A stretch of DNA of 64,000 bases, taken from assembly GCF_030295745.1 (NCBI RefSeq), contig NZ_AP027291.1, forward strand, positions 4,278,001 to 4,342,000. The letters are read 5' to 3'. Below the pieces are notes generated by a model. The model was not told where the DNA came from. It saw only the letters and a list, made by a program, of their open reading frames with translations, and did no database searches. The position numbers were made by a program, and so were the translations under genes. This stretch comes from Mycolicibacterium sp. TUM20985. GTDB taxonomy: Bacteria > Actinomycetota > Actinomycetes > Mycobacteriales > Mycobacteriaceae. Below, piece by piece: positions 16,997 through 25,773 of the stretch (position 1 is its first letter; every line of letters starts with the position of its first letter).

Positions 16997-18193
16997 ATGA
17001 GCGGACGCGTTTTCGTCGTGGGAACCGGAATGACCAAGTTCGAGAAGCCGGGTCGCCGGGAGAACTGGAACTTCCCCGACATGGTCAAAGAATCGGTGCC
17101 GGCCGCCCTGGCCGATGCCGGGTTGGAGTACTCCGACATTCAAACCGCGTTCGCCAGTTTCGTTCAGGCACCGACGTGCTCGGGTCAGCGCGCACTCTAC
17201 GAAGTCGGCCTCACCGGCATTCCGGTGATCAACGTCAACAACGCCTGTGCCTCCGGGTCCACCGGCCTCTTCCTGGCCCGGCAGGCGGTCTCTTCCGGTG
17301 CGCTGGACTGCGCACTGGCGGTGGGTTTCGAGCAGATGGCACCCGGAAGCCTCAGCCTGGACACCGGCGGCCTGCCGACTCCATTGGACAAGCATCTGGG
17401 CGTGCTGGCCGAGATGGGTCCGTTCAGCGGCGCCCCGCTCACTCTGGAGATGTTCGCCCGCGCCGGCATGGAACACATTCAGAAATACGGTTCCACACCG
17501 GAACATTTCGGCTGGATCGGCTGGAAGAACCACCACCACTCGGTCAACAACCCGTACGCCCAGTTCCAGAAGGACTTCACCCTCGAAGAGGTGATGGCGT
17601 CGGCCGCCGTCGCGCCGCCGCTGACCAAGCTGCAGTGCTCGCCGACCTCGGACGGTTCGGCGGCGAGCATCTTGGCCAGCGAGCGGTTCGTCGACGAGCA
17701 CGATCTCTGGGCCAAGGCCATCGAGATCATCGGCCAAGCTCTGGAAACCGACCAGCAGTCCAGCTTCGACCCGCCATCGGCCATCAAGGTCGTCGGTGCG
17801 GATGTCTCGGCGCGCGCCGCCCGACGCGCGTACGACATGGCCGGCGTGGGACCCGAGGACATCGATGTCATCGAGTTGCACGACTGCTTCTCGGTCAACG
17901 AGGTGCTCACCTACGAGGCCCTCGGCATGGCAGCCGAGGGTGAGGGACACCTGCTGGTCGACAAGCAGGACACCACTTACGGCGGACGCTGGGTGGTCAA
18001 CCCCTCCGGCGGGCTGATCTCCAAGGGCCACCCGCTCGGGGCGACCGGACTGGCCCAGTGCAACGAGCTGACCTGGCAACTGCGCGGAACCGCCGATGCC
18101 CGCCAGGTCGACGGCGCCGTATACGCACTGCAGCACAACCTCGGACTGGGCGGCGCCGGAGTCGTCACGATCTACGCCAAGCCCACCCGCTGA
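16997..18193 (+). CDS. Lipid-transfer-protein-type thiolase (SCP-x thiolase domain)
   Basis: 398 residues. Nucleophile C84 in NNACASGSTG, H295 in HDCFSVNE and H345 in GHPLGATG match SCP-x/Ltp thiolases rather than FadA. Such enzymes cleave 3-ketoacyl-CoAs of branched substrates; Ltp aldolases of steroid pathways normally need a DUF35 partner, and none is seen nearby. The start at ATG 16997 has GAGGGAG about 10 bp upstream. First gene of the plus-strand run that continues through the SDR and second thiolase. Confidence 0.9.
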   Translation: MSGRVFVVGTGMTKFEKPGRRENWNFPDMVKESVPAALADAGLEYSDIQTAFASFVQAPTCSGQRALYEVGLTGIPVINVNNACASGSTGLFLARQAVSSGALDCALAVGFEQMAPGSLSLDTGGLPTPLDKHLGVLAEMGPFSGAPLTLEMFARAGMEHIQKYGSTPEHFGWIGWKNHHHSVNNPYAQFQKDFTLEEVMASAAVAPPLTKLQCSPTSDGSAASILASERFVDEHDLWAKAIEIIGQALETDQQSSFDPPSAIKVVGADVSARAARRAYDMAGVGPEDIDVIELHDCFSVNEVLTYEALGMAAEGEGHLLVDKQDTTYGGRWVVNPSGGLISKGHPLGATGLAQCNELTWQLRGTADARQVDGAVYALQHNLGLGGAGVVTIYAKPTR

Positions 18194-18226
18194 GCCACAC
18201 CAAAACCCCTGAGCAGAAAGACAAAC

Positions 18227-19126
18227 ATGGCGGACATCAGGTTTGACGAGCAGGTTGCCGTCGTTACCGGCGCAGGACACGGACTGGGCCGCACCTACGC
18301 ACTGGAGCTGGCGCGCCGCGGCGCGGCGGTGGTCGTCAACGACCTCGGGGTCGACGTTCACGGGCTCGGCACGGGTCCCGCCGCACAGGTCGTCGTCGAC
18401 GAGATCAAACAGGCGGGCGGACGGGCCGTGGCCAATACGGACTCGGTCGCAACACCGGAGGGCGGACAGTCGATCGTCGATGCAGCGATCAACAGCTTCG
18501 GCCGGATCGACGTCCTCATCAACAACGCCGGAATCCTGCGCGACAAGAGCTTTCACAACTTGTCCTTCCAGGAGATGGACGACATCTTCGACGTGCATCT
18601 GCGCGGCGCCTTTTACGTCAGCCAACCCGCCTACAAAGTCATGCGAGAACAGAAGTACGGCCGATTCCTGTTCACCTCCTCAGCCGCCGGCCTCTTCGGC
18701 AACTTCGGGCAGACCAACTACTCTGCGGCGAAGCTAGGCCTGGTGGGGTTGTCGAACACCATCGCAATCGAAGGCGCCAAGAACGGCATCAAGTCCAATG
18801 CCATCGCCCCTGTCGCCCGCACGCGGCTCACCGAGGAGTTATTCGGTGCGATGGCCGAAGTCACCGACCCGGAGTTCATCACTCCGCTGGTGATGTACCT
18901 GTGCTCACGCAACTGCGAATTGAGCCACGAGGTCTTCTCCGTAGGCGCGGGGCGTTACGCCCGGGCGTTCATCGGGGTCAATGAAGGGTGGTTCTCCGGC
19001 AAAGGTGGCGTCCCGACTGCCGAGGACGTCGCCGCACACATGGATCAGGTCCGCGACCTGAGCGACTACATCATCCCCGACGACGCGAACGGCGAACTCG
19101 CGATAATCGCCAAGGTGCTCGGCTAG
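18227..19126 (+). CDS. MFE-2-type (3R)-hydroxyacyl-CoA dehydrogenase (Hsd4A-like SDR)
   Basis: 299 residues. It has the peroxisomal MFE-2 N-terminal signature TGAGHGLGRTYALELARRGA and NDLG, NNAGILRD, catalytic Y165 and K169 (YSAAK), and the characteristic C-terminal segment EVFSVGAGRYARAFIGVNEGW. It oxidises the (3R)-hydroxyacyl-CoA from the MaoC hydratase to the 3-keto form. It sits between two thiolases, so hydration, oxidation and thiolysis genes are all in one cluster. Confidence 0.92.
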   Translation: MADIRFDEQVAVVTGAGHGLGRTYALELARRGAAVVVNDLGVDVHGLGTGPAAQVVVDEIKQAGGRAVANTDSVATPEGGQSIVDAAINSFGRIDVLINNAGILRDKSFHNLSFQEMDDIFDVHLRGAFYVSQPAYKVMREQKYGRFLFTSSAAGLFGNFGQTNYSAAKLGLVGLSNTIAIEGAKNGIKSNAIAPVARTRLTEELFGAMAEVTDPEFITPLVMYLCSRNCELSHEVFSVGAGRYARAFIGVNEGWFSGKGGVPTAEDVAAHMDQVRDLSDYIIPDDANGELAIIAKVLG

Positions 19127-19140
19127 GTCGGACACCGAAC

Positions 19141-20289
19141 ATGACGAACGCGGTCATCATCGACGGTGTGCGCACGCCGGTCGGGCGGCGCGGCGGGGCC
19201 TTGGCAGGCTGGCATCCCACCGACCTGCTCGCCCAGACTTTGCAGACCCTCGTCGATCGCACCGGTATCGATTCCGCCCTTCTCGACGATGTGATCGTCG
19301 GATGTGCACTGACCCGGGGGGAACAAGGCTCCAATTTCGCCCGCTACGGTGTCCTCGCCGCAGGATTGCCGGAATCGCTGCCTGCCACCACCATTGACCG
19401 CCAATGTGGATCCGGCCAGCAGGCAGTGCATTTCGCCGCTCAAGCCGTGCGCAGTGGCGACTATCGCTTTGCCATCGCCGCCGGAGTCGACTCGATGAGC
19501 CGGGTGCCACTCGGTGAACTGTTCGACCCGTCACTGGGTCCCGGACCCTGGTATGGGCAGCGCTCGCAGATGCGCTACCACGGCGGCCTGGGCGCGCAGG
19601 GTCCAGCCGCCGAGGCCGTCATCCAAAAATGGGGACTGACCCGCGAGGAACTCGACGACTTCAGCGCCGAGAGCCACCGAAGGGCGGACGCCGCCACTGA
19701 GGCTGGATTCTTCGCCGATCACCTGGTGGGCATCGATGGCCTGACCCGCGACGAGGGCATCCGATCCGACATCGACCGGGCCAAGATGTGGACTCTGCGA
19801 ACGGTTTTCGCTGACGACGGTGCCATCACCGCGGCAAACTCCTCCCAGATCAGCGACGGCGCGGCCGCACTGCTGATCGCCGACGAGGATGGGGCCCGCA
19901 CGGCGGGTCTTCGTCCCAAGGCGGCCATCCGGGCGATGACGGTGGCCGCTGACGACCCCGTTCTCCAATTCACCGCCGTACTGCCGGCAGCCCGCAGCGC
20001 CCTCGACAGAGCAGGCCTGAGTATCGAGGACATCGACCGGGTGGAGGTCAACGAGGCGTTCGCCTGCGTTCCAGTGCTTTTCGCCAAGGAGTTCGGGATC
20101 GGGTTCGACCGGCTCAACGTCAACGGCGGGTCGATCGCCATCGGCCATCCCCTGGGCTCCACAGGCGCCCGGATGATGACCGACCTGGTCTACGAACTGC
20201 ATCGGTCCGGATCCCGTTACGGGATGTTGACCATCTGCGAGGGCGGCGGGATGGCGAACTGCACGATCATCGAGCGGATCGACGGCTGA
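19141..20289 (+). CDS. Acetyl-CoA acyltransferase (FadA-type thiolase)
   Basis: 382 residues. C89 (DRQCGSGQQA), the VNEAF motif, H336 (GGSIAIGHPLGSTGAR) and C366 (CEGGG) give the complete thiolase active site. It carries out the thiolytic cleavage that ends each beta-oxidation round. ATG 19141 follows the SDR stop by 14 bp; the stop overlaps the operator 4/ferredoxin region. A classical FadA5-like enzyme is likely, in contrast to the SCP-x-like one at 16997. Confidence 0.93.
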   Translation: MTNAVIIDGVRTPVGRRGGALAGWHPTDLLAQTLQTLVDRTGIDSALLDDVIVGCALTRGEQGSNFARYGVLAAGLPESLPATTIDRQCGSGQQAVHFAAQAVRSGDYRFAIAAGVDSMSRVPLGELFDPSLGPGPWYGQRSQMRYHGGLGAQGPAAEAVIQKWGLTREELDDFSAESHRRADAATEAGFFADHLVGIDGLTRDEGIRSDIDRAKMWTLRTVFADDGAITAANSSQISDGAAALLIADEDGARTAGLRPKAAIRAMTVAADDPVLQFTAVLPAARSALDRAGLSIEDIDRVEVNEAFACVPVLFAKEFGIGFDRLNVNGGSIAIGHPLGSTGARMMTDLVYELHRSGSRYGMLTICEGGGMANCTIIERIDG

Positions 20290-20293
20290 TGTA

Positions 20294-20313
20294 CATACCC
20301 TATGGTATGGTAC
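20294..20313. promoter_or_regulatory. Operator 4 of the island regulon (ferredoxin-P450 unit)
   Basis: CATACCCTATGGTATGGTAC, the same ATACC-N4-GGTATGGTA pattern, lies between the thiolase stop and the ferredoxin start. It suggests a separate regulated promoter for the downstream ferredoxin-to-crotonase run. Confidence 0.7.
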
Positions 20314-20318
20314 TGCTC

Positions 20319-20510
20319 GTGCGGATCCTGGTGGACGAGAGCAAGTGCGTAGGTGTCGCCTTGTGCGAGAACCGGCTCCCGCAGTTGTTCGAGGTTTCCG
20401 ATGACGGGTTCGTGATCGCGAACCCCGGTGATGTTCCCGCCGACCTGCTCGGCGAGGTGCGGCTGGCCGTCGAACACTGCCCCAGCGGGGCACTGGGTCT
20501 CGTCGACTGA
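20319..20510 (+). CDS. Small ferredoxin, [3Fe-4S]-type, P450 redox partner
   Basis: 63 residues from GTG 20319. Cluster cysteines C10, C16 and C54 (CVGVALC ... CP); the central ligand position is Val13, as in the CxxXxxC ferredoxins common beside mycobacterial P450s, so a [3Fe-4S] cluster is likely. It delivers electrons to the P450 encoded at 20939. ATGs at 20289 and 20307 are in frame but fall at or within the operator; the GTG start gives the usual ferredoxin N-terminus. Confidence 0.88.
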   Translation: MRILVDESKCVGVALCENRLPQLFEVSDDGFVIANPGDVPADLLGEVRLAVEHCPSGALGLVD

Positions 20511-20521
20511 CCGGAGAATCC

Positions 20522-20923
20522 ATGCCTGCCTTCACTGAACCCGGTGAACTTCGTCGTTACGTCGGCGCGGTGTTCGAGCACGCCCTGGCGGACGATGACC
20601 TGGGCCCGAAGCTGTCCGGCTTGGGCATCGTGCTGCGAATGGTCACCACCGATCCCGACGACCAGCTGACGGTGGACCTGACCAACAAGGTCGTCGGCGC
20701 CGAGGACACCACGCCGAACACCACCATGCACCTCTCCTCGGAGACCGCCAACGGATTCTGGCAGGGCAAGGTCAACATTCAGGCCGCGATGGCCCGCCGC
20801 AAGGTGAAGGTCGACGGCAAGCTGGCACCGCTGATGGGCCTGCTGCCGGCGGCGCGACAACTCTTCCCCGTCTACGTCGACGTACTTCGCGGTGACGGCC
20901 GCACCGACCTCATCGTCGACTGA
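20522..20923 (+). CDS. SCP2 sterol-binding domain protein
   Basis: 133 residues, a stand-alone SCP2-like fold with QLTVDLTNKVVG, TTMHLSSETANGFWQGKVN and KVKVDGKLAPLMGLLPAARQLFPVY. Such proteins bind sterols or fatty acyl-CoA and may shuttle the hydrophobic substrate between the P450 and the acyl-CoA enzymes. It lies 11 bp after the ferredoxin and 15 bp before the P450, preceded by GGAGA. No catalytic residues are expected. Confidence 0.8.
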   Translation: MPAFTEPGELRRYVGAVFEHALADDDLGPKLSGLGIVLRMVTTDPDDQLTVDLTNKVVGAEDTTPNTTMHLSSETANGFWQGKVNIQAAMARRKVKVDGKLAPLMGLLPAARQLFPVYVDVLRGDGRTDLIVD

Positions 20924-20938
20924 ACCACAGGAGCATTC

Positions 20939-22207
20939 ATGACGAAGGCGCTGACAGCGGCGAACCGGCCCTACTCCGACATCGACATCTCCAGCATCGC
21001 GTTCTGGGGTCAACCGCCGGAGGTGCGCGACGAGACCTTCGCCGTCCTGCGGGAGCGCGGTGGTGTCTCTTGGCACCCCCCGGTCGAAGCCCAGCCCGTG
21101 GAGCCCCAGTCCCCCGGCTTCTGGGCGGCGACCACCCACGCCGTCGTCACCGAGGTGAGTTCGGACTGGCAGCGCTTCTCCAGCGCAGGCACCTCTCCCT
21201 CGGTCTATGAGTTCGACCCGGAGATGATGGCCACCAGCACCTCCTTCGCGCCGATGGACCCACCACAGCACACGCGCTACCGGCGGCTGGTGAGCAAGGC
21301 GTTCTCCCCCGGCCAGCTCAGGCGTATCGAGTCGCTCATCGCCCAGCACGCCAAGGTCGCCGTGGACGGGCTGCTCGAACGCGGGCCATGCGATTTCGTC
21401 CAGGCAGTCTCCAATTACGTTCCCTCCCATGTGATCGCCGACATGGTCGGCTTCGAGGACGACAAGCTTCGCACCGTCGTGCTCAAATCGGTGACCAAGA
21501 TCCTCGCCTTCGGCGACCCGGATGTCCGCGACGGCCAGGACACCATCGAGTTCTTCGCGCACACGCTGCTCGACCTACACTCCGCCGGATACGCACATCT
21601 CGACGAGCGCCGCTCGAACCCCAGCGATGATCTGATGACCGCGCTGATCAATGCCGAGGTCGACGGTGAGCGGCTCGCCGACCAGGAAATCGTCTCCTTC
21701 TTCACCACGCTGGTGACGGCCGGCATCGACACCACCTTGAACACCATGACCTTCGGCTTGCGGGCACTCACACAGTTCCCAGATCAGCGGGCCCTGCTGC
21801 TCTCAGACATGCCCAGGCACATGGGCCCGGCGGTGGTGGAGATGGCCCGCTGGACCACCCCGGTGTCCTCGTTCGTGCGCCGCGCCACCGAGGACACCGA
21901 ACTCGCCGGTGTCCCGATCGCCGAGGGTGACCGGGTGGCGCTGTGGTACCGATCCGCCAACCGCGACGAGACGATGTTCGACAACGCCGCAGCATTCGAC
22001 ATCCTGCGGGACAACACCCGTCAGGTCGCCTGGGGTGCGGGCGGCCCGCACTACTGCCTCGGGGTCAACCTGTCGAAAGTCGAACTGTCCCATGTCTTCA
22101 CCGAACTTCTCACGCGGATTCCGACGATCCGTGCGGTCGGTGAGGCCAAGTACGCGTCATCGCCCATGGTGAACAGCATCGAGCACCAATTCTGCGAGTG
22201 GGACTGA
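20939..22207 (+). CDS. Cytochrome P450 (CYP125/CYP142/CYP124-like)
   Basis: 422 residues. I-helix AGIDTT at 261-266, ExxR-type EMAR in the K-helix and the heme loop WGAGGPHYCLG with thiolate C373. The N-terminal and B-region (FAPMDPPQHTRYRRLVSKAFSP) resemble mycobacterial CYP125/142/124 enzymes, which hydroxylate terminal methyl groups of sterol side chains or branched lipids. Ferredoxin and SCP2 genes immediately upstream support this. It probably starts the pathway by oxidising a branched terminus. CAGGAG precedes the ATG. Confidence 0.94.
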   Translation: MTKALTAANRPYSDIDISSIAFWGQPPEVRDETFAVLRERGGVSWHPPVEAQPVEPQSPGFWAATTHAVVTEVSSDWQRFSSAGTSPSVYEFDPEMMATSTSFAPMDPPQHTRYRRLVSKAFSPGQLRRIESLIAQHAKVAVDGLLERGPCDFVQAVSNYVPSHVIADMVGFEDDKLRTVVLKSVTKILAFGDPDVRDGQDTIEFFAHTLLDLHSAGYAHLDERRSNPSDDLMTALINAEVDGERLADQEIVSFFTTLVTAGIDTTLNTMTFGLRALTQFPDQRALLLSDMPRHMGPAVVEMARWTTPVSSFVRRATEDTELAGVPIAEGDRVALWYRSANRDETMFDNAAAFDILRDNTRQVAWGAGGPHYCLGVNLSKVELSHVFTELLTRIPTIRAVGEAKYASSPMVNSIEHQFCEWD

Positions 22208-22213
22208 CGGCAG

Positions 22214-23293
22214 ATGCCAGGACCCTTGCGGCGCCTGCGCGTGGTCGAACTCGCCGGCATCGGCCCCGGTCCACACGCCGCGCAGATCCTCGGCGACCTC
22301 GGCGCTGATGTCGTCCGCGTCAAACGGGCTGGCCCGAGCGGGCTGCCTGAGGTGATGACCCGCAACCGACGCTCGGTCACCGCCGACCTCAAGACCGCAG
22401 GTGGTCGAGCCCTGGTGCTGCGCTTGGTAATTCACGCGGACGTGCTCATCGAGGGATTCCGACCCGGTGTCGCCGAACGCCTCGGCGTGGGCCCGGATGA
22501 CTGCGCGGCGGTCAACGAACGGCTGGTGTACGCCCGGATGACGGGATGGGGGCAGAGTGGCCCCCGCAGCCAGCGCGCCGGCCACGACATCAACTACCTC
22601 TCGCTCAACGGTGTGCTGCACGCCATCGGCCGGGCCGGCGAGCGGCCAGTCCCGCCGCTGAACCTGGTGGGCGACTGCGGCGGCGGCTCCATGTTCCTGG
22701 TCACCGGTGTGCTCGCCGCGCTGTGGGACCGCCAATTCTCCGGCAGCGGCCAGGTGGTCGACGCCGCCATGGTGGACGGCTCCAGCGTGCTGAACCAGAT
22801 GGTGTGGGATCTGCGGGCGCTGGGCATGTGGAGCGACGAGCGCGGGGTCAACATGGTCGACACCGGCGCGCCCTACTACGACACCTATGAATGCGCCGAC
22901 GGCCGCTACGTCGCGGTGGGCGCGATCGAACCGCAGTTCTACGCCGAGTTGCTCACCGGCCTCGGCCTAGATGCCGGCGTGCTGCCCGGGCAGAACGACA
23001 CGAGCCGGTGGCCGCAGTTGCGTACTGTGATCGCCGCGGCGTTCCTGGCCCACGACCGCGACCACTGGGCGAAGACACTCGCCGACACCGATGCCTGTGT
23101 CACCCCGGTACTGTCCTTCGCGGAGGTGCAGACCGACAGCCACATCAGCGAGCGCCGCACCTTCCTGTCCGACGGCGACCATCTGACACCGGCCCCGGCA
23201 CCGCGGTTCTCCCGGTCGGTGCCCGACGACCCCGGCCCCGAAGCGCCAGTCGACGCGGAATCCGTTCTGGCACAGTGGGCGGCGGCCCGATGA
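22214..23293 (+). CDS. Alpha-methylacyl-CoA racemase (CaiB/BaiF family III)
   Basis: 359 residues. The residues known as the catalytic set of M. tuberculosis MCR (H126, D156, E241) appear here as H124 (AGHDINY), D154 (LVGDCGGGS) and E239 (GAIEPQF), with the same spacing. It interconverts 2R and 2S methylacyl-CoAs so that the acyl-CoA dehydrogenase can act, so the substrate is methyl-branched. It starts 6 bp after the P450 stop and overlaps the next gene by 4 bp. Confidence 0.92.
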   Translation: MPGPLRRLRVVELAGIGPGPHAAQILGDLGADVVRVKRAGPSGLPEVMTRNRRSVTADLKTAGGRALVLRLVIHADVLIEGFRPGVAERLGVGPDDCAAVNERLVYARMTGWGQSGPRSQRAGHDINYLSLNGVLHAIGRAGERPVPPLNLVGDCGGGSMFLVTGVLAALWDRQFSGSGQVVDAAMVDGSSVLNQMVWDLRALGMWSDERGVNMVDTGAPYYDTYECADGRYVAVGAIEPQFYAELLTGLGLDAGVLPGQNDTSRWPQLRTVIAAAFLAHDRDHWAKTLADTDACVTPVLSFAEVQTDSHISERRTFLSDGDHLTPAPAPRFSRSVPDDPGPEAPVDAESVLAQWAAAR

Positions 23294-24222
23294 GCCGGAC
23301 GGCCATGACCATCGACGCCGACGGGGAGGGGCGCCTTGCAGCGGACTTCACCGCGGCTTCCGACGACGCACTCGACGGACCGCGGGGACGACCGTGCGTC
23401 GTCATGGCCCACGGCTTCACCGGCACCCGCGACTGCGGCCTGGACGGCTTCATCGATGTGCTCACGGCAGCAGGCGCGCACGTCCTGGCCTTCGACTACC
23501 GACACTTCGGCCAATCCTCCGGCATCCCAGACCAATTGGTGAGCCCCGCACGGCAGATCAGGTACTACCACGCCGCGATCCATCACGCGCGCGCCCTTCC
23601 CGGTGTAGACCCCTACCGCATCGCGGTGTGGGGTGTGTCGCTCTCCGGTGGTCATGTCATGCGGGTGGCGGCGGAGGATCGGCGATTGGCTGCCGTCGTG
23701 AGCCTAACGCCGGGTATCGACGGCGGCGCGGCGGTGGCACTCATGCTGCGCACACGGGGTCTGCGAGATCCGATGCGCGTCGTCGGACGTGCCGCCGCGG
23801 ACGTGGCCGCAGCCGCACTCGGTCGCCCGCCCGTCCTCACCCCGGCGATCGGACGTCCCGGAGACGCCGCCGCCATCACACCACCGGGCGCCCTCGAGGC
23901 GATGACCACCATCGCCGGCCCCATGTGGCGCAACGAGTTTCCGGCTCGCGGTCTGCTCGCCGTCGGGGCCTATCGCCCTGCCAGCAAGGCGGGACGGATC
24001 AGGTGCCCGGTGCTCATGCAGATCGCTGACCACGACCAGGTGGCACCGGCCCACAGCGCTCGCCGGATTGCCGAGCGTATCGGCGCGAGCACCCAGCACT
24101 ATCCGTGTGACCACTTCGACGTGTACACCGGCATGGCTTTTCACGAGCAGGTCGCCGCACATCAGGTCGAGTTCCTGCGTCGAGTACTGAGCTCACCGAC
24201 GGATCAGAAGGACCGCTCATGA
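23290..24222 (+). CDS. Alpha/beta hydrolase
   Basis: 310 residues. Nucleophile elbow WGVSLSGGHV (S117 likely), acid in IADHDQVAP and His in CDHFDVY near the C-terminus; the N-terminal HGFTGTRDCG forms the oxyanion region. The type resembles fungal-like and mycobacterial dienelactone/xylan-esterase-fold hydrolases. It overlaps the racemase (ATGA at 23290) and BVMO 2 (ATGA at 24219), so it may open a lactone or ester made by a BVMO. Substrate not determinable. Confidence 0.88.
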   Translation: MSRTAMTIDADGEGRLAADFTAASDDALDGPRGRPCVVMAHGFTGTRDCGLDGFIDVLTAAGAHVLAFDYRHFGQSSGIPDQLVSPARQIRYYHAAIHHARALPGVDPYRIAVWGVSLSGGHVMRVAAEDRRLAAVVSLTPGIDGGAAVALMLRTRGLRDPMRVVGRAAADVAAAALGRPPVLTPAIGRPGDAAAITPPGALEAMTTIAGPMWRNEFPARGLLAVGAYRPASKAGRIRCPVLMQIADHDQVAPAHSARRIAERIGASTQHYPCDHFDVYTGMAFHEQVAAHQVEFLRRVLSSPTDQKDRS

Positions 24223-25721
24223 CCCCCGACCATCACACCGTCATCATCGGCGCCGGCTTCGGCGGAATCGGCACCGCGATCAAACTCGACCAGGCCGGCC
24301 TGTCCGACTACCTGATCCTGGAAGCCGGCGACGGGCCCGGTGGCACCTGGTACTGGAACACCTATCCCGGTGTGGCGGTGGACATCCCATCGTTTTCCTA
24401 CCAGTTCTCCTTCGAACAGAATCCGAACTGGTCCCGGTCTTATGCACCCGGGCAGGAGTTGCGCGGCTACGCCGATCACTGCGTGTGGAAGTACGGACTC
24501 GCCGAACGAATCCGCTACGGGGCAACAGTGGTCAGCGCTGACTTCGACGAGCCGGACAGCTTGTGGCGGCTGAAACTAGCTTCTGGACAACAGGTTACGG
24601 CCCGCTTTCTGGTCAATGCGTGCGGCCTGATGACCACCCCGAACGTGCCCGACTTCGACGGTCTCGACGACTTCACCGGGCCGCGGTGTCACACCGCGCG
24701 CTGGGACGCCACCATCGATCTGGCCGGCAAGCGGGTGGGCGTCATCGGGACCGGGGCGTCGGCTGTGCAGGTGATCGCCGAGATCGCGCAGTACGTCGAC
24801 CACCTGACGGTGTTCCAGCGGACTCCGGTGTGGTGCTTCCCCAAGTTCGACTTCGAAATTCCCGCGTCCGCCCGCCGGGTGATGCGACTGCCCGGCGGAA
24901 GGCACCTGCTGCGGCTGGCTAGCCAGAGCTACGTGGAGGTGCTCTTCCCCGGGGTGGCGAACTACTTTGCGAAGCTGCCGATCAAGGGTCAGGCCGAGAA
25001 GATCGGCCGGTCCTACCTCGAACGCGAGGTGCGCGACCCGGCCACCCGCGCGAAACTCACGCCCACCTACGCGGTCGGCTGTAAGCGGCCGGCCTTTCAC
25101 AACACGTATCTGTCGACGTTCAACCGCGACGACGTCGACCTCGTCACGGACCGGATCGAGAAGATCACCTCGGGCGGGATCATCGCCGGCGGCGCCGAAT
25201 ACGACGTCGACGTCCTGATTCTGGCCACCGGGTTCAAGATGATGGGTGAGGACTGGATCACCTATGAACTGACCGGAACGGGTCAACGATCCCTCAACGA
25301 GACGTTCGCCAAGGACCGCCAGCGTGCCTACGAGGGCGTCAGCGTCCCCGATTTTCCCAACCACTTCCTGATCTGCGGTCCCTACGGTTACGTCGGGTCC
25401 TCCTACTTCGCTCTCATCGAAGCGCAGAGCCGCCACATCGTGCGCTGCCTGACCCGGGCGCAAGAAGTGGGTGCGGCCCGCGTCGAGGTGCGTCTGGAGG
25501 CCAACGACCGCTACTTCGCGGAGATGATGGCCAAGCGCGGCCGGCAGGTGTTCTGGCAGGACAGCTGCCGCAACGCCAACAGTTACTACTTCGACGCGCA
25601 CGGCGACGTCCCGGTCCGCCCGGGGACCACGTTCGGAACCTACTGGCGCAGCAAGCGTTTCCCGCTGGAGGACTACCACTTCGACCGGACGATGGCGGTC
25701 ACCGCCGCTCAGGTGCGGTAA
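24219..25721 (+). CDS. Baeyer-Villiger-type flavin monooxygenase (BVMO 2)
   Basis: 500 residues. GAGFGG (11-16), BVMO fingerprint FTGPRCHTARW (152-162) and second Rossmann GTGASA. A PTYAVGCKRPAFHNTYLSTFNR segment resembles steroid- and aryl-ketone-type BVMOs. Expected reaction: FAD/NADPH-dependent oxygen insertion next to a ketone. Translationally coupled to the hydrolase. It is clearly different in sequence from BVMO 1, which suggests two successive or alternative ketone oxidations. Confidence 0.92.
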   Translation: MTPDHHTVIIGAGFGGIGTAIKLDQAGLSDYLILEAGDGPGGTWYWNTYPGVAVDIPSFSYQFSFEQNPNWSRSYAPGQELRGYADHCVWKYGLAERIRYGATVVSADFDEPDSLWRLKLASGQQVTARFLVNACGLMTTPNVPDFDGLDDFTGPRCHTARWDATIDLAGKRVGVIGTGASAVQVIAEIAQYVDHLTVFQRTPVWCFPKFDFEIPASARRVMRLPGGRHLLRLASQSYVEVLFPGVANYFAKLPIKGQAEKIGRSYLEREVRDPATRAKLTPTYAVGCKRPAFHNTYLSTFNRDDVDLVTDRIEKITSGGIIAGGAEYDVDVLILATGFKMMGEDWITYELTGTGQRSLNETFAKDRQRAYEGVSVPDFPNHFLICGPYGYVGSSYFALIEAQSRHIVRCLTRAQEVGAARVEVRLEANDRYFAEMMAKRGRQVFWQDSCRNANSYYFDAHGDVPVRPGTTFGTYWRSKRFPLEDYHFDRTMAVTAAQVR

Positions 25722-25773
25722 CCGCCGGGGCCGGCCTCCGACGTCCGGGCCGCAATCGAGGAGTCCAGATCAC

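Noticed and set aside
16889..18625. Upstream extension of the hydratase frame (869 residues)
   Set aside because: It is antisense to the thiolase and the SDR gene and shows no family features.
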